Below are positions 1 to 5,774 of a DNA stretch of 6,213 nucleotides, piece by piece (position 1 is the stretch's first letter; each line of letters starts with the position of its first letter). Below the pieces are notes generated by a model. That model searched no databases and was not told the origin of the DNA. It was given only the letters and a program-made list of their open reading frames with translations. The stretch is from Anaerolineaceae bacterium. Its GTDB lineage: Bacteria; Chloroflexota; Anaerolineae; Anaerolineales; Anaerolineaceae. The position numbers and the translations under genes are program-made. The stretch is from positions 15,560-21,772 of the forward strand of contig WOZC01000072.1 in NCBI GenBank assembly GCA_011620465.1. Direction: 5' to 3'.

Positions 1-1262
1 GCCTGGTAAAAAGGTGGGCGCTCGCTTTCGTCGTATGAACTGTTGTCACATTCGTCAATCACGATTAAGCCCAATTGTGGCAATGGGACAAAGAGCGCGC
101 TGCGTGAGCCGATGATGACGTGCAAATCACCCTGGCGGGCACGCCGCCAGGTGTCATAACGTTCTCCTTCGGACAACTTGGAATGGTAGAGACCAACCTG
201 GTTTGGAAAGCGCGCCATAAACCTGCGAACAGTCTGGGGAGTCATGGCAATTTCGGGTACCAGCACCAGGCTTTGCCTGCCTGAATTGAGCGCTTCTTGC
301 ACCGCACGCATATAGATTTCGGTCTTACCAGAACCGGTGACACCATGCAGTAAAATGGGCGTGGGACTTTGTTTCTCCCACTCAGCCTGGATTTGCTTCC
401 AGACTTGGCTTTGATCATTGGTTAACTCTGGAGCTTCTTCGAACGTCACCTCAATTTCTGCCAGCGGATCCCGCCAGACTTCGGTTTCATTGAAGTGGAT
501 CAAACCTGCTTCTGCCAGGTAAGCAAGATCAGTGTATGTCGCATCAGTTTCAGCGTAGATCCATGAAAAATCCAACGGAAAAGCCTGCCTGGCAAGCAGC
601 TCCAAGACCTTGCCCCGCCTGGTTTGAGTGACTGTCGTTTTACCGAGAGTCTCTATTTCAAGCGAAGATACGACCGAAGGTTGGATGGAAAGTGCCGCGG
701 TCCGCAAGGTTTTGGCAGCCACCCGCGGTGGGGGCAATATGTTGTTGGTCTTCACCAAACCCTGCGCGCGCAGCCATTCCAATCCTTTACGCCAATCCAC
801 TTTGGGGATCGCCCGATCGATTTGGGCACCGCGCAGTTCACCGCGACTTTTGAGCAGCTTGAGCAGACGCTGCTGAGTCTGGCTGAATGGAGACCAATCG
901 GAAGGGAGATCAGCCTGCAAGTCAACAGAGATATCTGCGCGGCGGGACAATCCGGCGGGTATCATCAATTGGATGCAAGCACCGAGAGGGGTGAAATGAT
1001 GCTGGGCGAGCCACTGAGCCAGGCTGATTTGCTGTTCAACAAGCAGAGTATCCGGAGCGAGTAATTCGATGATCGGTTTTGGGTCTGCGACCTCAGGTTG
1101 CTCTAACAACGCCAGCACAACTCCCTGGACGATCTGCTTGCCAAAGGGGACAACTACCAGGCTGCCTGGCTGGGTATGTTCTTGAAGTTCTGGTGGGATG
1201 GAATAATGATAAGTTCGCTCAATCTGGCTGAGATTGATGCTGACTTCGGCGAAGGCGCTCAT
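1..1262 (-). CDS. priA: Primosomal protein N' PriA (replication restart helicase), N-terminal part
   Basis: The first 420 codons are present; the C-terminal half runs off the left edge. PriA is a superfamily 2 DNA helicase that recognises stalled forks and reloads the replisome in the cytoplasm. Visible in order: an N-terminal 3'-DNA-binding domain (about 1-110, with the typical RTYHYSIPP and VVVPFGKQIVQGVVL segments), a winged-helix region (about 125-180), Walker A GVTGSGKT at 307-314, VLVPEIAMT at 333-341, GSRSALF at 385-391, and a Walker B at 403-406 followed by NSSYE. Walker B reads DECD, whereas E. coli and B. subtilis PriA have DEEH. Walker A lies later than in E. coli PriA, as expected for the longer Gram-positive-type proteins of about 800 residues. 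The second RecA lobe and the zinc-binding cysteines fall outside the window. The start is supported by GAAGGTG 5 nt upstream of ATG. The gene begins 14 bp after the preceding lipoprotein gene, so it is probably co-transcribed with it. Confidence 0.95.
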   Translation of the reverse strand, partial: MSAFAEVSINLSQIERTYHYSIPPELQEHTQPGSLVVVPFGKQIVQGVVLALLEQPEVADPKPIIELLAPDTLLVEQQISLAQWLAQHHFTPLGACIQLMIPAGLSRRADISVDLQADLPSDWSPFSQTQQRLLKLLKSRGELRGAQIDRAIPKVDWRKGLEWLRAQGLVKTNNILPPPRVAAKTLRTAALSIQPSVVSSLEIETLGKTTVTQTRRGKVLELLARQAFPLDFSWIYAETDATYTDLAYLAEAGLIHFNETEVWRDPLAEIEVTFEEAPELTNDQSQVWKQIQAEWEKQSPTPILLHGVTGSGKTEIYMRAVQEALNSGRQSLVLVPEIAMTPQTVRRFMARFPNQVGLYHSKLSEGERYDTWRRARQGDLHVIIGSRSALFVPLPQLGLIVIDECDNSSYDESERPPFYQ

Positions 1263-1267
1263 CCAAG

Positions 1268-1274
1268 CACCTTC
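1268..1274 (-). promoter_or_regulatory. Ribosome-binding site of priA
   Basis: GAAGGTG lies 5 nt before the priA ATG, in the 14-bp gap after the TAA of the upstream lipoprotein gene. It fixes the priA start and shows that priA is translated from its own site inside a polycistronic message. Confidence 0.65.
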
Positions 1275-1276
1275 GG

Positions 1277-2263
1277 TTAAGGTGTAACGAAGATCAAATA
1301 GTCGGCAGAGAAGACCATTTTGTTGATCTGATCTGCGGGGATATCGACAGCGCTGCCCAGGTAATTCTGCCAGACGAAAGCCATCGTAGTTTGCCCGGTC
1401 ATCTGGTTGAACTCGTTGAAGGCGAAGAAGGGCGAAAAGCGGGCTGCCGATGCGCTGATCCGGTCCATATCCTGGTAGAGTTGGTTCCAACTATCCCTCT
1501 GCAAGATCACCGGATGATCGGCGAGCAAAATGACTTGTTCCGGGAGATTCTTCAGGTATTGTTCCAATTCAGAAAGACGCATCGTATTAAAAAGCGGTTC
1601 CCGTTGGCTCGGCGGCAGGGTCCATTCCTGGTGAAGCTTCCATGGTTCAAAGAGGTCAGTCGCGCGGCGGGAATGTACACTGATGTAAGTGGAGCCATCG
1701 GCAGGCAGATTGCGGATCTCAAGGTTGGTACCATAAACCCCGGTCAGAATCAGTTTGACCTCGGAAAAGGTCTCGTTGAATTGATGGCGAACACGCAAAT
1801 AGAAAACTGTTACATCCTTACCGAGGACATTAATAGTTTCCCGATGGATGCCGCGATCCATCAACTGAAACGCGACCATCCCGGATAGGTTGAGCAAGCT
1901 GCCATCTTCCCCGTTTTCTTTACGGGTCACATAGTAATAAGACCAATCCACAATCTGATTGCCAGTCGTGAGGACAGGCAGATTCGCCAGGCGGGTTGGA
2001 ATGGGTGTGGGCGTGTAGGTGGATGTGGGCGTTGGTACGAGCGTCGGCGTTGGGGTCAGGGTGGGTGTAGGCGTCATGGTGGCGGTGGGAGCCGGGGTGG
2101 AAGTGTGCGTTGCCGTTGGTTCCAGAGTATCGGTAGGAGCTTCGGTGGGGAAAGCGGTTGGACGTCCTTCATAAATTGGGGTGCAAGCACCAAGGCTGGT
2201 CAGGATCAATGCGCATAGCAAAGCAACGAGGACAGGGTTGGTAAGGTGTTTATTTCTGGTCAT
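1277..2263 (-). CDS. Thr-Pro-linker lipoprotein with unrecognised C-terminal domain
   Basis: A 328-residue protein. The N-terminus has basic residues, a hydrophobic stretch (about 11-24) and the lipobox LGAC with Cys27, so it should be a lipid-anchored exported protein (signal peptidase II substrate). Residues about 36-90 are a low-complexity Thr/Pro/Ala linker that would hold the rest away from the membrane. The globular part (about 95-328) starts with a beta-rich segment containing VTVFYLRVRHQFNE and continues into a mixed helical segment (about 228-300) with EQVILLADHPVILQ. I do not recognise this domain and see no catalytic motif. The ATG lies 14 bp inside the end of the Memo gene in another frame and has a GAGGG site 6 nt upstream, so its translation is probably coupled to Memo. 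priA follows after 14 bp. Envelope location is well supported; function is unknown. Confidence 0.85.
   Translation of the reverse strand: MTRNKHLTNPVLVALLCALILTSLGACTPIYEGRPTAFPTEAPTDTLEPTATHTSTPAPTATMTPTPTLTPTPTLVPTPTSTYTPTPIPTRLANLPVLTTGNQIVDWSYYYVTRKENGEDGSLLNLSGMVAFQLMDRGIHRETINVLGKDVTVFYLRVRHQFNETFSEVKLILTGVYGTNLEIRNLPADGSTYISVHSRRATDLFEPWKLHQEWTLPPSQREPLFNTMRLSELEQYLKNLPEQVILLADHPVILQRDSWNQLYQDMDRISASAARFSPFFAFNEFNQMTGQTTMAFVWQNYLGSAVDIPADQINKMVFSADYLIFVTP
1994..2158 (-). repeat. Low-complexity Thr-Pro linker repeat
   Basis: Imperfect repeats of Thr and Pro codons (ACN and CCN, with spaced Ala, Leu, Val and Ser) encode residues 36-90 of the lipoprotein. The plus strand reads as a GT-rich simple repeat (gtgggcg, ggcgttgg and similar units). 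A second stretch of the same character lies at 4356-4493. It is coding, and such DNA is prone to slippage in length between strains. Confidence 0.8.
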
Positions 2264-3125
2264 TTTCGCCCTCAGAAATTATGGCAGAAACGTAACCAAC
2301 CACCGAACTGAAATCCCGGCTGACATCACCTGAGGTGCTGTAATTGGCGATAGTCACCTGGCTGGCTCCGAGCTTTTTGGCGGTCAGAAGAACCGTCGCG
2401 ATGGCGCCATAACCGCAGGCTTCCGCTTTGTGGGTCGTTTTTAGCGCATAGAAAATGGTGGGGTCAAAGTTCTGCAAGCTCTCAATCAGGCGTTGGTCGA
2501 GGCGGTTGGCTTGACTTTGCTGATAAAAATGGGAGAGGTCGCTCGAGGCGATCAACAAGGTTGGCTCGTCATCGGGAAAAGACCTGATCAATTCAAACAG
2601 CACTGCTGAAAGGGTTTTTGCTGTTGAGAGGGATTGGTCCATCATCATCAATGGTATCAGTTGGAAACCGTCAGGGAGTAAATGCTGCAGGAAGGGCAAT
2701 TCGATCTCTATGGCGTGCTCATGATCGCGGACGATCGCATTGAGATAAAGTTTTTCCTGTTCAAGGCGTTCAGCCAGCCATAGCACAGAATCACGATCGA
2801 CTGGTATCATCCCGAGAGGAGTTTCATAGACTGCATGGGCACTGCTGAGCACGTTGCCATTGTAAAACTCATGAGAAGGGGAGATGATGATAACGCGGCT
2901 GTAGTGATGACCAGCAATTGCTTTGAGAGCATAAGCAGCTGTTTGACCAGAGTAATACAGACCGGCATGGGGTAATACCAAAGCTCTGACTCTCCCGCTA
3001 TAAACGGGTGGGTCAGCTTTTTTCAGGAAGTCTGCAAGCATCCAGATTAAATGATCCGGATCTTTTGGATACCAGGTCCCTGATATTGGTGACGGGCGAA
3101 TATTAGTGCCAGTATATGCCTGCAT
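2250..3125 (-). CDS. amrB: Memo-family protein (AmmeMemoRadiSam system protein B)
   Basis: A full-length, 291-residue Memo-like protein (PF01875 type, related to the non-haem dioxygenase LigB fold). Family landmarks occur in order: RPSPISGTWYP at 10-20, LPHAG at 51-55, SPSH at 82-85, ETPLGMIPVDR at 101-111, EHAIEIELPFLQ at 136-147, SSDLSHF at 194-200, ACGYG at 236-240 and TSGDVS at 264-269. His53, His85 and Cys237 match the metal-binding His49, His81 and Cys244 of human MEMO1, so metal binding is likely retained. Bacterial members are often encoded with AMMECR1 and radical SAM partners, and neither is in this window; the biochemical role remains unclear. The ATG is bounded by an in-frame TAA four codons upstream. 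The only GAGG is 1 nt from the ATG, too close for normal initiation, whereas an extended -10 lies 6 nt upstream. It follows the marR gene by 41 bp and overlaps the next lipoprotein gene by 14 bp. The symbol is a family label, not proof of function. Confidence 0.93.
   Translation of the reverse strand: MQAYTGTNIRPSPISGTWYPKDPDHLIWMLADFLKKADPPVYSGRVRALVLPHAGLYYSGQTAAYALKAIAGHHYSRVIIISPSHEFYNGNVLSSAHAVYETPLGMIPVDRDSVLWLAERLEQEKLYLNAIVRDHEHAIEIELPFLQHLLPDGFQLIPLMMMDQSLSTAKTLSAVLFELIRSFPDDEPTLLIASSDLSHFYQQSQANRLDQRLIESLQNFDPTIFYALKTTHKAEACGYGAIATVLLTAKKLGASQVTIANYSTSGDVSRDFSSVVGYVSAIISEGENDQK
2269..2273 (-). promoter_or_regulatory. Ribosome-binding site of the unknown lipoprotein gene, inside the Memo gene
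   Basis: GAGGG lies 6 nt upstream of the ATG at 2263, within the last codons of the Memo gene. It supports the chosen lipoprotein start and the 14-bp overlap. Confidence 0.55.
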
Positions 3126-3147
3126 GCCTCTATTTTAACACGGAGGC
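3126..3147. repeat. GCCTC/GAGGC dyad around the Memo -10 element
   Basis: GCCTC (3126-3130) and GAGGC (3143-3147) form perfect 5-bp arms around a 12-nt centre that contains TGTTAAAAT. It could be an operator symmetric about the promoter, or, in a read-through message, a small hairpin that hides the GAGG next to the Memo ATG. The short arms mean it could also be chance. Confidence 0.3.
3132..3140 (-). promoter_or_regulatory. Extended -10 promoter for the Memo gene (possible leaderless start)
   Basis: The minus strand reads TGTTAAAAT: a TGn extension plus a 5/6 match to TATAAT. Exactly 6 nt separate it from the Memo ATG, which places the predicted +1 on the A of the start codon. No convincing -35 element is seen at 16-18 bp. 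A promoter is inferred from pattern and spacing only; the gene may also be read from the marR promoter. Confidence 0.45.
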
Positions 3148-3166
3148 GGGAGATGGTTTGTTGGAT

Positions 3167-3613
3167 TTACGATTTATCCATCAAATTATGATAAAAATCA
3201 GCATACTCCCGGAGCAATGATAATAATGATTCCAATTCCTCATCCTTGTGCTTATTGGAGAAATTAGTAAACACATCCTGGATGTGATGGGCGATCTCGT
3301 CAGTTGCCTTGATCCCAGTTTCGTCCAAAACAATCGTCCAGACGCGCTTGTCGTCATCGTGGCGGGTTCTGCGGATGAATTTTTTGTCTTCAAGGGCTTT
3401 ACAGGTTTTGCTTAAATTGCCTGGGTTGATATCAAGCTGTTCTGCAAGTTCTGTGAGCGTAGTATTTTCGTTAGACTTAATTTGCAGGAGGATTCTGACT
3501 TGCTGTTGGGTTAAATCGTACTTTTTACAAAACTCGAAACATAAACCAAGCCGACTGCGTTGTAATTCTCTTGTCAGGTTCCACAATTCCCAAATAAAAT
3601 CTTCTTTTTTCAT
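3167..3613 (-). CDS. MarR-family transcriptional regulator
   Basis: A 148-residue protein, the usual MarR length. It has an N-terminal dimerisation helix, a winged helix-turn-helix at about 35-97 (LTQQQVRILLQI, then TLTELAEQLDINPGNLSKTCKALE with the recognition helix at about 64-76), a wing with the characteristic DDDKRVWTIVLDETG at 86-100, and C-terminal dimerisation helices. Such proteins bind palindromic DNA as dimers and usually release it on binding a small ligand or on oxidation. Cys25 and Cys29 are four residues apart near the end of the first helix, but not at the OhrR sensor position, so redox sensing is only a possibility. The start is secure: GGAGG lies 4 nt upstream. The gene is poorer in GC than its neighbours (19/60 and 26/60 in two sampled stretches, against 34/60 in one from priA). 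It probably represses its own promoter through the inverted repeat just upstream, and may control the following Memo-lipoprotein-priA run. The ligand is unknown. Confidence 0.92.
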   Translation of the reverse strand: MKKEDFIWELWNLTRELQRSRLGLCFEFCKKYDLTQQQVRILLQIKSNENTTLTELAEQLDINPGNLSKTCKALEDKKFIRRTRHDDDKRVWTIVLDETGIKATDEIAHHIQDVFTNFSNKHKDEELESLLSLLREYADFYHNLMDKS

Positions 3614-3617
3614 AGTT

Positions 3618-3622
3618 CCTCC
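3618..3622 (-). promoter_or_regulatory. Strong ribosome-binding site of the marR-type gene
   Basis: A perfect GGAGG is separated by AACT from the ATG. It contrasts with the Memo, M23 and 2H genes here, which have no usable site. Confidence 0.75.
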
Positions 3623-3656
3623 GAATACAATTTTGTTATACTTTAGTTATTCAATA

Positions 3657-3689
3657 ATAATACTTACTGACAATAATTGCAAGTATTAT
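3657..3689. promoter_or_regulatory. Perfect 9-bp inverted repeat, likely MarR operator
   Basis: ATAATACTT (3657-3665) and AAGTATTAT (3681-3689) are exact reverse complements separated by 15 bp, centre to centre 24 bp. One arm overlaps the -10 element and the other lies at about +14 to +22 of the predicted transcript, a good position for repression. The 15-bp spacer is longer than the compact palindrome of a typical MarR site, so two half-sites on successive faces or a different protein are possible. The symmetry is seen directly; the function is inferred. Confidence 0.5.
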
Positions 3690-3693
3690 AACA
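3685..3693 (-). promoter_or_regulatory. Consensus extended -10 promoter of the marR-type gene
   Basis: The minus strand reads TGTTATAAT, a perfect TGnTATAAT. Predicted transcription starts near 3678, giving a leader of about 65 nt with a normal ribosome-binding site. No -35 hexamer is evident at 16-18 bp, as is common for extended -10 promoters. One arm of the inverted repeat covers this element. Confidence 0.65.
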
Positions 3694-3716
3694 ATGAATG
3701 TATATGACGGGTTATC

Positions 3717-4562
3717 TTACTTGAAAAAAGTCGGATTTTTTGCACGAATTAATAGGAAACCTGCTGTTCCAGTCAGACCCAGTTCTTTTCTTAACTGATC
3801 ATTGGTCAGGTCATAGAACAATCCCTCACCAGGGCGTTTTGGGTCATAGAGCAGCTCTTCCCGGATCACAAAACCATTTCCATGATTGATATTGGTGACT
3901 GAATAAGCACGTCCCCGTTCATCCACCCTGGTGACTACGATCATATGGTCAAACCCGGTGTAATTGGAAACGCCCTTCAGAACGAACAGATACAACCAGT
4001 CACCCGGTTGCAGCGGATCGTCGCGCCAATTGTGTTTGCGAACGCTTTCTTCGACCCAGAAGTAATCATAGTCATCAGGTGGGAAAAAAGTACGCTGCAA
4101 GATGCGCAGTCCATGACATTCCGGGTTGTCTGTACGTGGGCAGAGCAGCCACATGTCATGAGGGTTGGCTTCGGCGGGAAGATAGCCGCCGTCGCGCATG
4201 ATGGCAACCGTCAAAGGTCCGCACATGTTGTCTGGCGATTCGTAGGGTCCTTCGGTGAAGTCAATCGCGCGGGCGACTTCGCGCGCTTTTTTGGGTGTGT
4301 TTGCCAGGTAAGCCAGGCTGGCGTCATACAGCCGTATTTCAGCCTGTTCTTTCTTCGTCAGCGTTGGCGTTGGCGAAGGCGGTACAGGAGTGGCTGTATT
4401 GGTTGGTGTGGGAGTGGGTGTGTTGGTCGGTAGAGGCGTAGGGGTCAGCGTTGATGTGGGCGTGAGCGTCGGAGCCAGGGTTGGCGTGGGCGTGAAAACG
4501 CCGCAAGCTCCCAGGAAGAAGGCGGTCAGGGTCAGAATAATGGTTGCGATCGGCCGTTTCAT
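3717..4562 (-). CDS. Thr-Pro-linker lipoprotein with putative papain-like (C39/NlpC/CHAP-type) cysteine peptidase domain
   Basis: A 281-residue protein. The signal has a hydrophobic core and the lipobox LGAC (Cys20), so it should be lipid-anchored outside the membrane. Residues about 24-69 are a Thr-Pro linker. The C-terminal domain (about 72-276) has features of papain-fold peptidases: NMCGPLTVAIM at 112-122, with Cys114 in a CGP context as in C39 enzymes; LQPGDWLYLF at 185-193, like the strand motif of NlpC/P60 and CHAP domains; DHMIVVTRVD at 205-214, with His206 as candidate catalytic His; and NINHGNG at 224-230, where a polar third residue could lie. I cannot assign it to a specific family. 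Its ATG overlaps the TGA of the M23 gene (ATGA) and has no clear ribosome-binding site, so it is translationally coupled to that endopeptidase; the context suggests a cell-wall or envelope-protein substrate. An inactive or binding-only domain is possible. Location is firm, peptidase activity moderate. Confidence 0.82.
   Translation of the reverse strand: MKRPIATIILTLTAFFLGACGVFTPTPTLAPTLTPTSTLTPTPLPTNTPTPTPTNTATPVPPSPTPTLTKKEQAEIRLYDASLAYLANTPKKAREVARAIDFTEGPYESPDNMCGPLTVAIMRDGGYLPAEANPHDMWLLCPRTDNPECHGLRILQRTFFPPDDYDYFWVEESVRKHNWRDDPLQPGDWLYLFVLKGVSNYTGFDHMIVVTRVDERGRAYSVTNINHGNGFVIREELLYDPKRPGEGLFYDLTNDQLRKELGLTGTAGFLLIRAKNPTFFK
4356..4493 (-). repeat. Low-complexity Thr-Pro linker repeat
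   Basis: Imperfect Thr/Pro codon repeats encode residues 24-69 of the peptidase-like lipoprotein. Composition and phase resemble the linker at 1994-2158 in the other lipoprotein gene, although the domains that follow are unrelated. Confidence 0.8.
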
Positions 4563-5758
4563 TGCAAAAAGTCCCAGGGATTGACACGACCATATTCGTC
4601 GTTGCGGAGTTCAAAATGTAAGTGCGGACCCAGTGCCATCCCAGTCTCACCAATGGTACCAACCAGGTCACCGCGATAGACTTCCTGTCCACAGACCACA
4701 TCGACGGTGCTCATGTGGGCATAGAGCGATTGCCAGCCCTGACCATGATCGACCACCACCATGTTGCCGTATCCCCAGTCGTTCCAGCCGGCATAAACCA
4801 CCACGCCGTTATCCACGGTGAAGACGGGGTCTCCGATCTGACCGCCAATGTCAATACCATAATGGTTTGCGGCAGGGGCGTAATCGTACCCGGAAAGGGT
4901 ATGAGCACTGACCGGCCAGGTGAAGTTGAGCGTACCGAGCACACCGTCATAGGATTCCGGGCAGGCACCAGGACCAACATTGAGGGCTGTGGCGGGATCT
5001 TCACGGGTGATGCGGGGGATACGCCAGTCCGAATATTGCCCTTTACCGCCGGGAATGATCAACATGGTGCCGGGCTCGATGTTGGGGTTAGCCAGGTCAC
5101 CCAGGGATGCCAGCGTGAGGTTGTTGCCGGGGTAATTAATGATCGTCTCAGGTGTGACCTGGTAGAACTCAGCTACACCGTTCAACCCTTCGCCCGCACT
5201 CCATACGTGGACAGTGCCGTCTACAGGCATGATGATCAATGTTTGCCCCGGGTAAATCATGTGAGGATCATCGCCAATGTTGTAGCGATTGCTCCAGAGC
5301 ACCGTTTCAGGCAGCAGACCAAAACGAGCGGCAACAGAAAACAGCGTGTCCCCCGTTTCGACGGTGTATTCGCTGAGGCTGGTACGGTTACGGATTGGAA
5401 GGATGGTGTCTACAGCAGTATCGCGCTGCACAGCCCCGGTTGTTTGAAGACCAACACTCAAGGGAGGCATCAGAAGCTCTGGTTCAACCACAGCCTGGGC
5501 AGGGTCGGGTATTTGCAGCTGAGTCACCATGCTGCCGTCAGCATTGACGTAAAATCGCCGTAAAACCCAGACCATGACCAGCATTACCAAAATCGTCGCG
5601 ACCAGGGTAACAGCCCGAAAGAGCCCTTCAGAGAGACCTAACTGGTTGAATCGCGTCCAAAATTTTTCAGCCAGGGCTTCACCGGGCAAGTGATCGATCT
5701 CATCGGTCTGACCCGGGATTGGCGATTCTTTTCCCTTGACTGGATGATTATTTTCCAT
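4559..5758 (-). CDS. Membrane-anchored LysM/M23 peptidoglycan endopeptidase
   Basis: A 399-residue protein. An acidic cytoplasmic tail of about 48 residues precedes one membrane helix (about 49-66), so the rest should lie outside. Then follow a clear LysM domain (about 129-178: YTVETGDTLFSVAARFG to YPGQTLIIMP), a second, more divergent LysM (about 182-236, ending IEPGTMLIIPGG), and a C-terminal M23 (LytM/lysostaphin-type) domain (about 277-399). All active-site residues are present: His299 and Asp303 (HYGID), His348 (YAHM), and His379 and His381 (HLH). By comparison with LytM, His299, Asp303 and His381 bind zinc, while His348 and His379 assist catalysis. It should cleave peptidoglycan cross-bridges or stems, with LysM binding the glycan. 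Cys266 and Cys356 could form a disulfide. The stop overlaps the ATG of the peptidase-like lipoprotein gene by 4 bp. The ATG is the first start after an in-frame TAA and has no ribosome-binding site; an extended -10 lies 7 nt upstream. Confidence 0.94.
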   Translation of the reverse strand: MENNHPVKGKESPIPGQTDEIDHLPGEALAEKFWTRFNQLGLSEGLFRAVTLVATILVMLVMVWVLRRFYVNADGSMVTQLQIPDPAQAVVEPELLMPPLSVGLQTTGAVQRDTAVDTILPIRNRTSLSEYTVETGDTLFSVAARFGLLPETVLWSNRYNIGDDPHMIYPGQTLIIMPVDGTVHVWSAGEGLNGVAEFYQVTPETIINYPGNNLTLASLGDLANPNIEPGTMLIIPGGKGQYSDWRIPRITREDPATALNVGPGACPESYDGVLGTLNFTWPVSAHTLSGYDYAPAANHYGIDIGGQIGDPVFTVDNGVVVYAGWNDWGYGNMVVVDHGQGWQSLYAHMSTVDVVCGQEVYRGDLVGTIGETGMALGPHLHFELRNDEYGRVNPWDFLQ

Positions 5759-5765
5759 GATCTGG

Positions 5766-5774
5766 ATAATATCA
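5766..5774 (-). promoter_or_regulatory. Extended -10 promoter of the LysM/M23 gene (possible leaderless start)
   Basis: The minus strand reads TGATATTAT: a TGn extension plus a 5/6 match to TATAAT. It lies 7 nt before the M23 ATG, so transcription should begin at, or one base before, the start codon. There is no good -35 and no ribosome-binding site. Confidence 0.5.

Larger units (their letters stand above)
3614..3716. other. AT-rich intergenic region between the two minus-strand gene groups
   Basis: These 103 bp hold the marR promoter, its inverted repeat and the ribosome-binding site. No GC-rich terminator hairpin for the upstream M23-lipoprotein pair was found, so some read-through into the marR group is possible. 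Confidence 0.7.

Noticed and set aside
624..1064. 146-codon plus-strand open frame
   Set aside because: It lies opposite the priA N-terminal region, which translates into a continuous PriA sequence on the minus strand.
1391..1888. 165-codon plus-strand open frame
   Set aside because: It is antisense to the unknown lipoprotein, which has a signal, a linker and a ribosome-binding site.
2030..2105. G-quadruplex in the GT-rich linker DNA
   Set aside because: There are GGGG, GGG and GGG runs with short loops, but the fourth run is about 20 nt away. It is explained by Pro and Thr codons on the other strand.
3631..3650. ACAA/TTGT and ACT/AGT small palindromes near the marR start
   Set aside because: The arms are 3-4 bp in AT-rich DNA and do not extend; the 9-bp dyad at 3657-3689 is far stronger.
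3724..3741. AAAAAA/TTTTTT inverted repeat at the end of the peptidase-like lipoprotein gene as a terminator
   Set aside because: The 6-bp stem is A-T only and lies within coding sequence before the stop codon, so it is too weak to call a terminator.
3945..4433. 162-codon plus-strand open frame
   Set aside because: It is a shadow of the peptidase-like lipoprotein gene; its C-terminus is just the complement of the Thr-Pro repeat.
4622..5563. 313-codon open frame on the plus strand
   Set aside because: It is antisense to the LysM/M23 gene, whose minus-strand product has complete domain motifs. The plus-strand product shows no recognisable domain.
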